DNA of 64,000 bases from Doryteuthis pealeii (lineage: Eukaryota; Mollusca; Cephalopoda; Myopsida; Loliginidae). A model generated the notes under the pieces. It was not told the DNA's origin. It saw only the letters and a list, made by a program, of their open reading frames with translations, and searched no databases. A program made the translations under genes and the position numbers. Positions 42,701 to 57,275 of this stretch are shown here, in pieces (position 1 is the first letter of the stretch; every line of letters begins with the position of its first letter). The DNA is taken from the NCBI GenBank assembly GCA_023376005.1, contig CM042151.1, forward strand, positions 80,830,199-80,894,198, given 5' to 3'.

Positions 42701-45420
42701 GCAATGAGGCAAAACGCAGACGTAGTAGTATGCACAACAGTGTTGCCAATAGCTGCACAAACATTTCCCTGCACCCCGGGGTTTTGGAGACTTACTTTTG
42801 GGATTACCTGCATAACTTGTTGGTCAATATCATTAATAGAGCATGTAGTTTCTAAGTTACGGTAGCGTGGACAAAGAAATCAATGGTGCTTGATTACTGA
42901 ATAGTTTTCTCGCCCATGGATTTTCAAGAATACATATATATATTGAAGGAATTTTTTAATAAACATATATGTGTGTGTATGGAAGAAGGTCCTGAATAGA
43001 ATCATTCACACCACCAAATATCTGGTCTTTTGGATATATATAAGATTTAATTCATTCCTTTGTTATCTCCCTTTGTAGTACTCTTCTTTGTCTCTTTGTT
43101 TTATACATCTCCTTCATTTATATTTATTTCAATGAACGTCTTTTTTGACAAACAGAATACAATTGTTGGTAAAGCCAATCTGTAAAAATAACTTGACCCG
43201 TCAGTATCTGCACTTTTCTGTCAACTATAATGCAATTCTTTTAATGATTAAAAAAAATAAGCTCAGTGATAATTAATGCTTCTAACTGGTTATATCAACA
43301 TAGGTAAAATAGTAGGGTAGACTGGGCTCTTTATCCTTGGTTATAGCACTAATTCGAGGAGAAGGAAAGCACTGAATTCAAACCAGTTGAACTCCACTCA
43401 GAAATTAACCTTGTGTCACATCTCTGCTTGTGCAAAGGGATTGGTAAATATTATGAGTAATTCCATGTCAATTCATCCAAGGCCATGTCACCCCCCCCTG
43501 TTAACTTTAAGACTTTTTGTAATAGCATTTTTGGAATTCCTTAGGTCAAAAAAGCTTTGATAAACCAATTTTAGTAGTAGGGAAGCACTAGAACTCATTT
43601 TTACAGACTAAAAACAGATTACAACATTGCCATCCCCACCACCAACCACACCAAAAAAAAAATTGGTGAGGTTAGATCAGTATAACTTGGCCAATTTATG
43701 GAATTGGAATTCATAACTTTGGGGATTGTCTTAGTTTAACATGGACAAAATTTAGAAATTGAATGGGTGGATGATAATCTAACTTTTCTGGATGATTTAA
43801 CATGGAATTACCCATATAATGAATTATAATACTGACACAGATAAAGATTAGAATATAGCAATGAGAGGTTTTATTTCTACTATGACAACTGTCATAACTA
43901 ATCAACAGAGAAGAATCACAGTGATAGATATCAGTTGGATAATATATTGATATCATATTTCTATTTTTTAGATTATTCTATTTTAGATTATTCTATTTTT
44001 AGATATGAGTCTTCCCCGATTTCAGAGGGAAAATAGGGACAAGCAATTTAAGTTCTCATATAAAAAGATAAAGTATTTGTTTGAAATTTTTCCAAATCTG
44101 AATTCAAACCTGCTGAAACCGCTTAAAAAAATTGAACCTTGAGTCACAATCCTGCCTCAATGCAGAGGGGTTTGGGTAAGACCATATTAATATAATTCTG
44201 GTAAATAGAAGTGCATAACCTCAGTAGAGATCAGCAACGGCAAGTATATAACGAATAGAATAGACAAAAATACCAACTTAAAATCTAGGAAATGTAAACG
44301 TATTATATTCTAAAAATGGTGATAAGCCAGGGTAATTTCAAAAAATTTGAATTAACATCAAGATGTCAGGATGTTTTGGAAAAATTGATTTAGTTTCAAT
44401 AATCTAATACTTGACTCTATAAATGATCTAAAATTTTTAACTCTTTGCCATAACTTTAAACCGCTCATAAGCAGCTTTCGCAAAACCAAGGAACTGTTTC
44501 CTAATGCATACTACATCCAAACAAAATACAAAAACCTGATGATTAGTGAATTATAACTGAGCAAAAGACCTCCAGATTACAATAAATAATAGACTTTAAT
44601 TTGATAGAAGGAATGTCCCTTTTTTGCCTCTGTTTCTTTGAGTAGCAGAGACTTTTCTCTTATCCCAGCATAGACATTGTCTCTCACCTCTTGCAATTGA
44701 AATTATAAAGCCTGCATGCCATCAAGCTCAAGTAAGACTTTCATCAGTTTTGTACCCTTTTCAAATATACTTCTTGTTCATAAGAAAATATTGGGACATG
44801 TTGTGTACTCTTGTCATACATCTTGTATGCATATTACATTTGAATTAAATGTTTTTTATGCGTGTAAATAAACTTTTATTTCCTGCCGTTTATTCAGTGT
44901 TAGGGTATCATGGATATACTAATGCTAATATTGGACCTTGTGAATGGGGATGCAAATAAATATCCTCCCTAGCATCAGAAAAATCAATAGATGTAGAGTT
45001 GTTACTATTTTAGTGTGCCATCCTTCAGGCTTCAAGCAAGAGCGCTGTCCAGTGGAGAATCCTTTGTGTTAAGCAGGAGCAGCGATCCTTAGTGAAGAAA
45101 TACTTTGGTTGCTCCTTAGTGTCCCTTACTATTGGGTATGATCCTTTGGTCATTACTTGGTGCTCCTCAGTGTTCATGTCGTTTCGACCAATAAATGCAA
45201 ATGGATGTTGTCAATATCAGCCGATTAGTTAACCAACCATGTATTTAGGCTGTTAATTGGCTGAAGGTTTAAACCACATGACCTTGTTTTAGTCTATAAA
45301 TTTAAGTGGTGTATTGTAGCATGGCTTATATCACCAAATAATACCAACAAAAGTTGATATAAATACTGATAATTTTCACAAGAAAAATCATTTGAGAAAT
45401 TAGTGAAAACCTTTTATAAG

Positions 45421-46217
45421 TCACGTTTCATCCTGATGATGTCTTTGTACATGTTGATTTAAATTGGATCTGGTTCTGAATGTAGATTCACAATTTTCAC
45501 ATGAAAATGATTTTTCTCCAGTATGTTGTTGTAAATGTAGCCACTAAATTTGAAAGTCTGTGAAAAAGAGGAACACACACTTCACAGAATATGGCTTTTC
45601 TCCAGTGTGTGTCCGTGTATGTTGCACCAATTAGTGGACTTCCATGAAAAAGAAACTCACACAATTCACAAGAGTATGGTTTTTTCTCCGGTGTGTTTCT
45701 TATATGTATCAATTAAACTTGACTTTTGTGAAAAGGAAGATCCATCAGCAATCACAGAGAGATATGGTTTCTCCCAGTATGTGTTTCGCATATGTATCAC
45801 TAAAACTTGACTTCTGTGAAAAGGAAGATTCACACACATTGCAAAGGAATATGGGTTTCTCATCCAGTGTGAGTTCGAATGTGTTCCGTAGCCAAAATGT
45901 GATTTTGCTGAAAAGGAAGATCTACACACTTCATCAAGAATATGGGTTTCTCTTCGGTGTGTGGTTCGTTATGTTCACCAAAGATGACTTCTCTGAAATT
46001 GAAAGACCACACACATCAAAAAGTAAGGTTCTTCTCCAGTGTGCGTTTGCTGTGTCTTTTTTCAAGGGAATTGTTAGAAAATTCTCAGTCCGCAAGCTCA
46101 ACAGGAATATTTTCTCTCCAGTTTGTTTTTTCACGTGTCTTTGTTAATGGCTGAACTCATGAAATGTTGCCCACAAAATTTCACACAGATAACATTTTCT
46201 TTGGTAAAATCTTCCAT
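45421..46217 (-). pseudogene. Second zinc-finger gene, copy B, heavily frame-broken as sequenced
   Basis: Counterpart of 10701-11483, with the same start (ATG at 46217) and stop (45421). The nine-finger ladder is recognisable ('ctccagtgtgtg' blocks at ~84-base spacing), but single-base indels occur in nearly every finger. The indel density is shared by the surrounding non-coding DNA, which argues for base-call error rather than gene decay. Confidence 0.8.
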
Positions 46218-46559
46218 ATTTTCTTTTGAGTTTAGATAGAGATTCATCCAATCAAATTCAAAATATGGTTAATGTAACATATAATGGATTTTCTGTTCAT
46301 GCCCAGAACAATCTGTAAAAATAAGAAAAGAATCTTTAATATGCATGAGGAAAGATAGAATAGCAAAATAAATGCAGTTGCATTATTCTCAAATGTAACA
46401 TTTCAATATATTAGTATTATGGTGTGTGTATAAAGTAACACAATATATATATACTGTTGACACCTTATCCATGTAGAACCACTTTTCACATAGATATACG
46501 CACACAGAAATATATATATATATATGTGTGTGTGTATTTGGGCAGATTTTTTCAGTTTT

Positions 46560-47035
46560 AAATTAACAGAAGAACACATCTCCTGTTTAATACATTTATT
46601 TTGTGATTGTCAAGTTTTTTGCAACTTTTTATATTTTGGGCTAATCTGAGTAGGCCTATTTATGTAATCACCAAACAGTTATCACCATGAGTACTATAAA
46701 GCTACCTTACTTTAAAATCGACAAATTAAATTTCCAATGCAGCATTCTCACGAGCTTGCCATCTATAAACAATGCAGCGTAGGATCGAACTTTGTCTTCG
46801 CCTATGTTATTTCTCAATATTATGCACTTTATATTAGTATGGCATGCTGGACTGGAAGGAAAAGAATTGAATAGAGAAAGTGTCCATAGGATTTTAAAAA
46901 ATGTGAGTACTCGCATTGGATTAATTTGTTTAGGATGGTTTAATGTTTATGTAAGCTCAAGTATTTGGAAAAACTTGAAAAATCACAAATAAATTGTTAA
47001 ACAGGAGATTGTCTTGTTTGATTCAACTGCATATA
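46560..47035. mobile_element. Fold-back element FB2, copy B form
   Basis: Outer arms as at 11825-12226 ('acatctcctgtttaa' / 'ttaaacaggaga'). The left interior (46626-46850) differs from A, pairing further with the right side, and lacks the hammerhead-like motif. Confidence 0.7.
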
Positions 47036-48094
47036 TAATATTATAATATATATAAGTTGGTTAGTGGAGACATAAAGTCAACAGTGCTTGGTTACTGGCA
47101 GTTTCTGCCTAATACAAGCACTTGGTTTGAGAACAAACATAGGTGAGACCTCTCAGTAACACTAGTGCCAGATGACACTACCTAAATTTAAATATGCTGC
47201 TCTATCCAAGATATTGAGCACTAATTTAAATATAACATTGTTCATCGATATGCAGTATGTCACAAAGTCTGTGGTGTAACTTCAAAAATTCATTAAAGTA
47301 CGCACAGACTTTATGGACATCTGGAAAAAATATATCATCAATATAGGTGGCTATCACACTGAAAAGGCAGTAGTAAAGCCAAGCATCAGTATATTAGGAG
47401 AGTGGCTCAATATCTGTGATAGAGGCCATTAATGAATAAATAAATAATAAATATATATTGTATATATTAATTGTTTAGAACAAGTCGCTAATTTGGCTTT
47501 ATGCTATCGCAAACTTACAACAATTGAGTAGGCACAGCTTTAAGTAATCTGATCTGTGTGGGTAAAGTGGGAGGGCTGATGGAGGCATGGCGCTCACCTT
47601 AGCAAAATCAATCTCCCTTGGTCTCATGCCAGCAAAAAGGGATAGACTCCTTGCTGTCTGGCTTTGATGCCAACAATAAGCCACTCTGCAAACTTACTTA
47701 ATTCCTATTCCTAAGATGTCCATTACTGTAAAGCTTTTGATCAGGATTTGGTGTTGGTTAGTCTGGGCTTATGTCTTTTTTAAGATTTATCAAATGTACT
47801 TTTTTACTGATAGGAAATTGTAGAAAAAAATTGGGTTCTATGTTCTAATCTGTTCTTTTTTTTTTTTTTTTTTTTTTGTAAACAATACTAACTTAGGACA
47901 GTTCAGGAGTATGGGCTGAGTTTATTAACCCCCTCATGAAGAATAACTGAGAGGACCATGCAGTTTTGTTAATTGCATGAGTTTAAGTTTGTGTATGTCT
48001 TTTCATGTAAAAAATAATTTTGTTAATCTAGACAGGTGGGGGTCTGGAAAATATATACTTGGTTATGTGCTTCACTCCTGGGGATCTTTTATCA

Positions 48095-48600
48095 TATACA
48101 CTCAAAATTTGAGTATGCAAACTTAGACAGGCCTTATTGTTTTTTAAAACGAGTTTTAATAAATACATACCTGGTATTGATATATTCATATATAGTTTGT
48201 TTTATTTTAATATATACTTAAAGTTATCTAACGTATAGCGTTTTATAAGAAAATTATTTACAAACAAGAAATAGTCATTTTTTTAGTATCAAGAGGTTAA
48301 CCAGAAAGTTTACAAATTAATAAATACCTACAATCTTATGTAAAATGTAAGTGTAAAATATTCAAAATAATTATCTAATTAATAATCAATAGATGCATGC
48401 AACATTTTATTTGGGGTGGGTGGGGTGACAGAACTAAGTTTCCATTGCAAATTGTTTTATTTCTTTACTCCTTTAATAGATTTTATGATTTTACTTAATT
48501 ATGATACAAACCCTCTGACACTGAATTTTTAACTCCCACCCCATCAGGCAAAACCTTTCAAAAATTAATTTTTACACTGCCCGGAAGGCTTCCTTTTTTT
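48095..48600 (+). repeat. Repeat family E, copy B
   Basis: Counterpart of 13296-13795. Locally this stretch is unusually clean within the noisy half of copy B. Confidence 0.7.
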
Positions 48601-51044
48601 CAGTTGTACATAATGCTGTATGACATATTTTGTTGTGTACATTCATCCACATTCCTGAATAGACACCAATTCTAAACGAGTACCTGTGATTCTTAGTGAC
48701 AGGTAGGTTTTTTTTTTATCCAACTTGTTTGCCAAGGGTAGGATGTGACACTAGGTCGCAAGTATGGGGCGACCGGCGAGGAACGAACTTACTATTCAGT
48801 AGTAATGAATGTGCGTGGCTAGCTTGATAACCATTACACCACGATCGGACGCACTTTCTTAATGACTAGTAAACAAAACCAGCTAGGATGGTAGTTGTTT
48901 AGATCTGAGCCGCTTACTAAGTTACTATAAATAAAACTGCTAGGATTGTAGGGTTTTGAATGTGCGCTGTTTACAACTGATTACAATAAACACGTGGGAT
49001 GTTGCTTACTGATTAATAGTAAAGTAAAACTGCTGGAATTGTATGTGTAGCACTATCTCTGTGTTGCTTGCGGTGGGCATTTAGATGTGTGTTGTTTACA
49101 GGACCGGGCTCGTTAGGATAAAAAATTGTTGAGTGGTGTGAATTTTAAATATGTACGTGCTTAAAATTAAAAAAATCTCTGCGCAAGAAAAAGCATAATT
49201 TTAGAAATGTTATTTAATATGTTTTGATAATTCTCAGATTCATTACGTATGTGAATCTTAATTTTCGAAAAAAATTATTTTTGAAGTTAAATTAAATTGA
49301 AAAGGTCGCTAGATCGTCAAATCTTATAAACGTACTTAGTTATAAATTGCAAATACATACTAGAAATAATTTATACTAGATATAAAGGAATATTTATTCT
49401 TTAAATACAGGCAAATGCTTTAAAGGGAATTGTTAAAATTTTTAAAAGCTAGATTTGCTTAAAAAAACGAAACGAATAATAAACAAAATTCTGAATATAT
49501 TTTAAGTAATTTTTGTTTACTAATAAACAAACAAAACAACAACCTTAATCGTTATGAAAATTTAATCGGACCATTACGCATCTTGAAGAAATAAAATAAA
49601 TACCCTAAAGAAATTTAGTAAATTAACATAGATTTTCTAAATGATAAACAAAGTAGTAATGTATCAACCTCTAACTTTTACATCCACTATGCAAATTATT
49701 TTCTTTGAATTTCTTTCTTTAAGCAGAAAATAGCTCTTTAAAATTTCAATAAATTAGAAATTCTTAAAACGAATAATAGTTACTTTTAAATAATATCATT
49801 TGTTTGAAAATAAACCACACAAAAGTATCATTCTAAAAAACAAAAAACTTCGAAGCACGTACGAAATAAAGAGATAGAAAATAAGTGATGCCTTCAAATT
49901 ATACTTATCGCATATTGTTGTTTTTTTCGTCTGATTTTTCTCTCGCAAAAAGTAATTGAAGAACGAGAGGAAAATGGAAAACTGTAAAATAATTAAATGA
50001 AATAAATATCAAAACAGTTAATTCTTGATTTATAAGTTTTGAGATACGTTAAATATATTTTTTGTCTGTACAAATGTACATTGAGCAAGGGAGATAAGTC
50101 GATACGAACAGTTGAAAACAATACCAGTTTGCTACCAATTTTCTTTTATGTTTAATCATCTGTTTTATTAATGTTATTGAATAGTTCCTTGAAAATTGAC
50201 ATCATTAGAAACAAGTATGCATATTATTGTTGTTAGAAATTACTAATTAGGTCAGTATTGAATTCTATGAATAAAAAAAGGTATGGTATTTCTAAAGTAT
50301 ATAAATGACTTTAAGTGCTACAGGGTGTCCGAAAGATCTTGTCACCCCCTACATATTTTTTCAAAGTAATTAATTACATAATACCAAGTCGAAATACTGG
50401 AAATAATAAATTCAATTTTTTAAAGATTTTTTACGTAAATATATTACATAATCTTATATGGTATATTATTGAATTACAAAAAAGTAAGATAAAGTTAAGG
50501 CTTAGAGATAACATTAAGGGTGACAAGACTTTCGGTACCGACCTGTACTTTTGTATATAAATTTGATTTTTTTTTTTTTTTTTTTACCACAGTGATTGAT
50601 TTTTTTTTATTCGTCGAGCACATTTGAGTGAAAAATGCGGTGTTCAAAATAATGTTTATCAACCGATTGTTAAAGAAAAGATCTATATATGTTAATAACT
50701 CTGTACCATAAGTGTCAGCACTTAAGCCTCCCCCCCCCCACATCCGGAGAGGCCTTCGAGTTGGAGGTTGGTAGGGGAAGTGATTGGTAGTGTCCGCAGC
50801 CAGTAAACCATTCGTTTTTATAATGAAAGAATGCAACAAAGGGAAGAAAAGAGGACATACATTTAGCACATCGAGAAAAATATGGATAAGATCCGAATAG
50901 AAAGAAAGGGAGACAGAGAGGTGAGGGAAAAAGATAGAGAAGGGGTGACGGCACGGAAAGTGATAACATTAATCTGTTTCAATGGGAATGGAAGAAAGAT
51001 AAAAGAAAGAAAAAGAAAGAAAAGAAAGAAAGTTAGAAGATAAG

Positions 51045-51085
<41 letters not shown>

Positions 51086-53114
51086 TTAAATCAAGAATTA
51101 TTATCAATTTAATATATTGAACTATCTTTTAATAGCTCTTAAGTATATACCCAATAATTGTAATAGTTAAATTATCAGCACCAGGTAATATCCACAGTCT
51201 GCTAATATAAATAATTATCGCTTCTGTCAGAATATTCTTAATAAAAATCATAATTTCAGAAGAGTAAAGGGAAAAAATCACATGACTTTTCCCTATTATG
51301 TCTTATTTATTAAAATGCATTTTTTTTTAGATTATTAGCTTTTCTCTTTGTGCTCTGTAGTAGGCACTAAATTCCCTCTGGTAGCGAGCTACAGTTAATG
51401 GACTTTGGGAGTGTGGATTATTCCTTCATTGCCATGACCTCATCCACCTCTGACCTGGAGTGGTAGTACCTTGTTTAGGTTCATCAATGGGTCAATTAGA
51501 ATTATGCAAATTATTTGTTATTAGAATACGTCAATGATCATAGTATCACACATTGAGCAAAAAAAAAAAAAAAACTTAAAAAAATAACCACACAAAAAAT
51601 ATAAGGGTAATGTAAATGAATGGATTTCCTAACCTCTTGGTATATAAAATAACCCCAAACTTGTTGACATGCCATTAAATCAATCAAGTGATTTTCATAT
51701 TTAGTATCTGCGTTATTCAAGATATTGTACCCACTTTTTATTGGTTATTTGTACAACGTTTCGGCCGATACATGGTCTCTCGCGTCTTCAGAGTATTTCT
51801 TGTCGGACTCGGGAACCTTTTTTTCGAAATTGTCCCTAGATTGAGTTATGTTGAAAAAAAACCATTTTAAGCAAGGTTTAATTTGTCATAATTCGCAATT
51901 AAGAAAGAACTAACCCAATCTCTACTCCCAATTGCTTGTCCCCCCACCCCATCTCTCTATAGTATCTTAATCTCCTCCTCCATTATATAGTTAGTTTCCT
52001 GTGAAAAAAGAGAGATGATTGGAGAGCGTGTAAGAAGGATATTGAACTTCCCCACTTTATTGGTAAGATTGAATATCATTCAGCAACCAGTCTCTTATCT
52101 TCTCAACCATCCTTGGTTTCTTAATAGAATTCCAAGCATAGGTTCATTTAACATTAAATTAGATTCAATGTTCCCTTCTTAGAAATCTTAACAAAATTAT
52201 TTGAATATTTTTTTAATTCTCTCAGTCTTATTTATTTAAAAAAGTAATTGGTTTGCTCACTTTTCCCTGATCCCAGTTATCTAACCAGAGCTGCATGGGT
52301 AAACCAATGGGTCTAACATTTGTCTAGTAATATATTGCAATTGGTTTGTGTACATACTGTTTTAATCTTTTATAGTTATCTTCTCTAACGGATCTGCTAT
52401 ATGGTGATCTGTCTATCTGTTGTTAATCTGGCTTTGGCTGGATTTCTGGACTTTTCCGTCTTGGGCTTGCTTGCTTGAATTCTTGGGCCTCTTCCATCCT
52501 GAATTGGGATTTCTGTCCTGTATTCCATTGCATATTCTTAATTGATGTAGACTTCTTTTTTAGATGCCTTATTATTTATTATTTATTACCAAGACACATC
52601 GACAAATATTGTTGGAGATTTTTGGTCGTCAAGTGAAACAGACCATCCATTCAGCTATCGGCATTTTCATTCAGGATCACCCCCAAACTATTTTCCTAAT
52701 TAACAAATGAAGGTCAAATTCAGGGGTTAAATCTTGTCAATCAAATCCTGAATATTCACTTACCATAAAACCATTGTTTGATTTTTAAACTATCAGCTAC
52801 ACTACATAATTGAAATAGGTAATCCATCAATTACTAACATGTCGATGCAGACTCATGAAAAGGTTCTTCTCTTGGTAACAGATATGGCTAACATTGATGA
52901 AATATTTCAAGATAGGCAGACCTATGCAATGCTGATGGTAAAGATTGAAGAGTTTTGGTTCTGTACGGCAGCTGAGGTTTTTTGCAATTATCTCCGGTTC
53001 TTTTACTCAATTGACGTCTAGCAGCTGTACAAATCAGTGTGATGGAGTTTTCAAATGAATGGTCACCAATGTAGTTGAGAGCAATGGATAACTTAACATT
53101 ATCTAGTCGCCTTC

Positions 53115-53305
53115 CTGTCAGAGTGATCAAAGTTAAGCAACAATTGAATGTGTCACGATACTAGAAGGGTGACGAAGGGTGGCACCGAAGGCAACCTGAG
53201 CTGTAATGCCAGACTAAGCAAAAATTAGTAAATATCTTATATTCCTATACGTCAGGTAAAGAAACTAACGCTAAACTGAATTGCATGGCCGTTAATCAAT
53301 CAACA
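53115..53305 (+). repeat. 5S-headed SINE, copy B
   Basis: Counterpart of 18131-18312 with indels. A second, short fragment is at about 53500-53535. Confidence 0.6.
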
Positions 53306-55687
53306 AGTTGGATGAATGGTACGTTGACTTCAGAATTACATACTAAAATATCCTTTGTGCTAGATTGAGTTATTGTTTGAAGAAAAAAAATCATTTTTAA
53401 TTGGTTCTAATTTGTCAATAATGTTTCAATTAAGTAAAAAACTGACCTGTTCTACTTCGCATTCTGCTGTCACTTCCCCCATCTTCTATTATCAATATAT
53501 GTCAGATGATCAAAGTTAAGCAACAATTGAATGTAAGATAGACAACATTGAGGGGGCCAGAAGTATTGCTGAAAGCATTCTGGATTGTAAGACATACTTA
53601 ATTTATGCTAAATTGATGGTGATAATTTTTGTCCAAGCGATTGCAGAGGAAAATATGGTGGTAATAACTCCCAAGACTGAGGAAATAATTATGAACTAGC
53701 AGGTACTATGAATATAACTATGAAAGATATTACCACAGTAAATAATTTGTTACAACGTTTGATATGTTTACTAAGAGCTAATTCTAAATATTTGAATATG
53801 TAAAGAAGTATTTTAAAAAACTCATGATTTCACTCTCTTTTTTTTTTCTATCTTTAAAAATGGAATGGCCATTAATTAGCTGAGGTGACAGCCACTCATA
53901 AGGAAAATAAGAATTCAGCAGATAAGTGACATCAGATGAGAGAGTTTAAACATTTTTGCATTGCATCTTGATGAATTTGGAAGGTTTATACTTAATCAGA
54001 GTGTTGCAAATGAAATTAAGCGGAATGGAAATTAGTAACACTGCCTATTATATTATGATACTTAGTTACTCCTTCTATGCAAGGACAAGTAACTGTCTAA
54101 ATCTTAGTGATCTGAGAATCTGAAGATAAAGCAATAATGTCTGGTCCACGGCACAACCAAGACAGCACACATCTGTTGTAGTAAGTCTGTTGATGACTTC
54201 AATAAAACCACAGACACGGTATGATTATAAATAGACTCGTTGCTTTATTTTCTTTGGTGTGGTGGTGGTTGAGGGGCAATGAGTTTTAACAATGTAAAAT
54301 TGCGATGGCTGGCAAAAGGCCGGCGACGAGTGTTAGCAGTGGAAGATGCCCGAGGGTTGTGACGGGAGATGAGGTTATCTCTCAGGGCTGCTGCTGGGAC
54401 TGAATTGCCCTTCATGCCAACTAATCCTTGTATATACAATGAATAGCCACTGCATTTTTACTGGTTTATGCCTGATAAGCGGACGTCATATTTTTATTTT
54501 TCTCTTCACCGAAAGCGTCCTGCTTCCATTTCCTTTTGCTCGTTCTCTATTTCTTCATCTCTCCCTGCTTTCTTGACCGGTAGACCTCTCTTCCGTTTTT
54601 TTTAATATATTATTTTCTCTTTGTCTTTTTGCCGAAGAGGAAGCTTGCCGGCAACGAAATGCAACATATATTAAGAACCAAATTAGTGAATGAATAGAAG
54701 GCACTCTTTAAAATCTTTCAATAAAATTAGATAGATGCATTTCCATCAAAAAGTTTTTTTCCAAGAAACTTTTTAGTCTGTTACAATGTGCAACCCTCAG
54801 AGACGTATGTATTAACTATGCTATAAGATGCTCTGTGCTCTAACATCAAAGTATAACACACGAACTTCTTTTTGTGGTGTCCGTCACACATAACCTCTTA
54901 AGCGAAACGGGAAAGTGTAGAGAGAGTGAGTTATTTGTTAACTGTAAGAAATGGTGTTTGTTAAAGATGGGAGAATCAAATATTGTATAAATTTTTATTT
55001 CTTATTGTGTTTACAAAATAAGAAGCATACGGTTGCTGTATTGGCCCCATGTAACTAAGTTGATACATTTGTCGGGGCTGTCAAATTAATGAGAGTTTTT
55101 TTAGTTGCCGGGGAGGCCTAGAGTCGGTATCAACAATACAGCAAGGGAGTCTATCCTCTTTTCACTAGTGCTAGACCAGGGAGATTTTTTTTTCAGCGTC
55201 TGAGGCAGAACGCCACATCAACCGTCAGCTTCTCACTTTCCAATGATTCATTTTCAAATTAAAATGCAGGACAAATGTTTTAGAAGTTTTTAATAATTTT
55301 AGTTTGTATGAACTTCTGATTTTTCGACTGTTGTCCTCATCTTTATTGTAGTATGTAAAATTGTGTTTTGGCCGCTGTATCCCTTGGCCTTCCTCAGGTG
55401 TTTCCTGTGTATCCAACCATAATACTAACCCCCTACCTAACCAGGGAAATCATTATTAATAGTTTGGCAATTGATCAAACAAGGTGTTGAGGAACTTGTG
55501 AAGATCTTATTCAAATAATGGTGCCATTGTTTTTGCAGGCTATCATTCCAACATGCATCATGAGGAGCATCACAATTATTTTTAAAAATTGTTTATTGGT
55601 GTTTCTACCAACTCAGCATAAATCCAGGTTGGGGTCATTCTTAGTCTTTTTTTCAGGTGTTTTTGTCAACTCAGGAATTGTTGAATT

Positions 55688-55912
55688 GGGAGCCTGGGTT
55701 AGCTCAGTCGTAGAGGTTCCTAATTTGATACCCAAAATAACGGCCAACTCAGCGTATGAGATAGCACGGGATTGTGCGGTAAAGGAGCTGATGGTAAGGT
55801 GTGGCACTCACCTCAGAGTAAAATAATCCTTGGTCTAAGCACTAGTGAAAAGAGATGACTCCCTGGTTGCATGGCTTGATGCGACTTAGGGCACCCCGAC
55901 GAGCTTTACTTC
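55688..55912 (+). repeat. SINE family 1, copy B
   Basis: Counterpart of 20702-20999 but with the normal family 1 body ('caactcagcgtatgagata', 'agcactagtgaaaagagat'). Confidence 0.7.
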
Positions 55913-56270
55913 TATCTTATGGAAGGCATTCACAGATCCTTCAAACTGGACCTTTATATGTGAAGATTGTTTTCTATCCTTTTATCATGACAGAAGAACA
56001 GAAGATGACATGAATCATATGTAGCAATACATAAAGATAACAACAGTCAAAAAAATCTAAATAATCGGGTTCAAGCAAGATATAAATTCAGAAAGAAAAT
56101 TACTCCTTGATTTGTTAAATACGGTTGTGTAGGTCCTTTTCCGGCTCATGCTAGATTTAATCCCAAGCATGTCAAAAAAGTTATTTGTAATTTTATTTTT
56201 AAAAAAAAACAAAATTCCATTGGAAGTTAAAAAACACTTTCACTCAGAGCATCTTCAAAAAGTTTATTTT

Positions 56271-56814
56271 TAATTCATTTTAATAAAATTTTAAAATTCC
56301 AATTAGAATTAAAAACAATAAATACAACTTTTTGCTTAATATATATAATATATATACATTTCATAATTCTTGAAAAAAATAAAAACAAAAGATTGGAAAA
56401 ATGGAAAAAAATTGAAAGAATTACAATAATTTGCTAAAACAGATCTGAAAATTTGTCTTTGTCTTTAGCCTTTAGTTCTTTAATTATTTAAAATAAAAAA
56501 AATGTTAAAACACAATATTAATAAGAGGGCAAAAGTAACTTTTTTTCCATATTTTAGGTGTCGTAAAAAAGCATACCCACAAATAATTTTAATAGAAATG
56601 TTCATTTGTCTTAAAGCCAATAGCATATAATAATTCCTTATTAAAACAAAAATCTAAATAAGGACAAAAAAAAGTGACAGATTTGTTAGATATTCAAAAT
56701 ATTAAAATATGCTCACCACTGGATTAGACATATTTACCACACTCCTCACAAGTAGGATGGTGACCGTTAATTTTTTAGGTGGATTTTACTGATAAATTTT
56801 GAGTATATATATAT
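56271..56814. other. AT-rich intergenic, no gene seen
   Basis: Single-copy within the window. The homology to copy A has ended. Confidence 0.55.
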
Positions 56815-56965
56815 ACTAAGTTAAAAGCCCGTCTCCCTACTATTTAACCCATAGTGGAGAGGAATAATAGATGCTAACTTTCCCAATGTATTTAAGATTC
56901 AATGTGAAATGCAAACACCTAGTTCAGGATTTGAAGCTTGCCTGGATGTGTCAGTTTTTTTATAA
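56815..56965 (-). repeat. SINE family 2 fragment, minus strand
   Basis: 'ccctactatttaacccatag', 'ggagaggaataatagat' and 'atgtgaaatgcaaacacc' are the complement of the family 2 proximal half. Confidence 0.6.
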
Positions 56966-57018
56966 AATAACATTTACAACGGTTCCTCCACAGTTTGATT
57001 ACTTCTCCTTTATATCCC

Positions 57019-57275
57019 AAGCAAGGTGGTTTAGCTTAGTCAGTAGAGCTCTGACTAGGAACCGAAAGATTCCTAGGTTCGATACCAGTCCTCTCCAACT
57101 GCAGTGATAGTAGACAGGGATCTGTGCAGGTAAGTACGGAGCTGATGGTAGGTGTGGCCTCCGCCTCAGATGCCCAAAATTCTTTCCTTAGTCTAGCGTA
57201 GTGAAAAGGGCAATAGACTACTTCATTGTTTTGCTGATACCTAAAGTGGCCATGATAAAGCGATGATTTACTTAC
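57019..57275 (+). repeat. SINE family 1, full length
   Basis: Head 'ggtttagcttagtcagtaga' (A box) and 'ctaggttcgataccagtcc' (B box), then the family body with small indels and the end 'cgatgatttacttactt'. Confidence 0.8.

Larger units (their letters stand above)
33371..56270 (+). repeat. Copy B of the duplicated block
   Basis: Collinear with 1-21404. Sequence agreement is high to about 42.9 kb with scattered indels, then 1-2 base insertions and deletions become very frequent up to the end. Genuine-looking structural differences from A are the fold-back insertion at 37070-37769, the 38170-38670 segment, a ~100-base segment near 39705-39800 and the FB2 interior near 46626-46850. Landmarks without their own entry: microsatellites 33960-34250; FB1 39928-40263 and 43457-43811; LTR-like 40560-40860 and 42171-42385; MITE M2 50331-50545. 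Confidence 0.95.
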
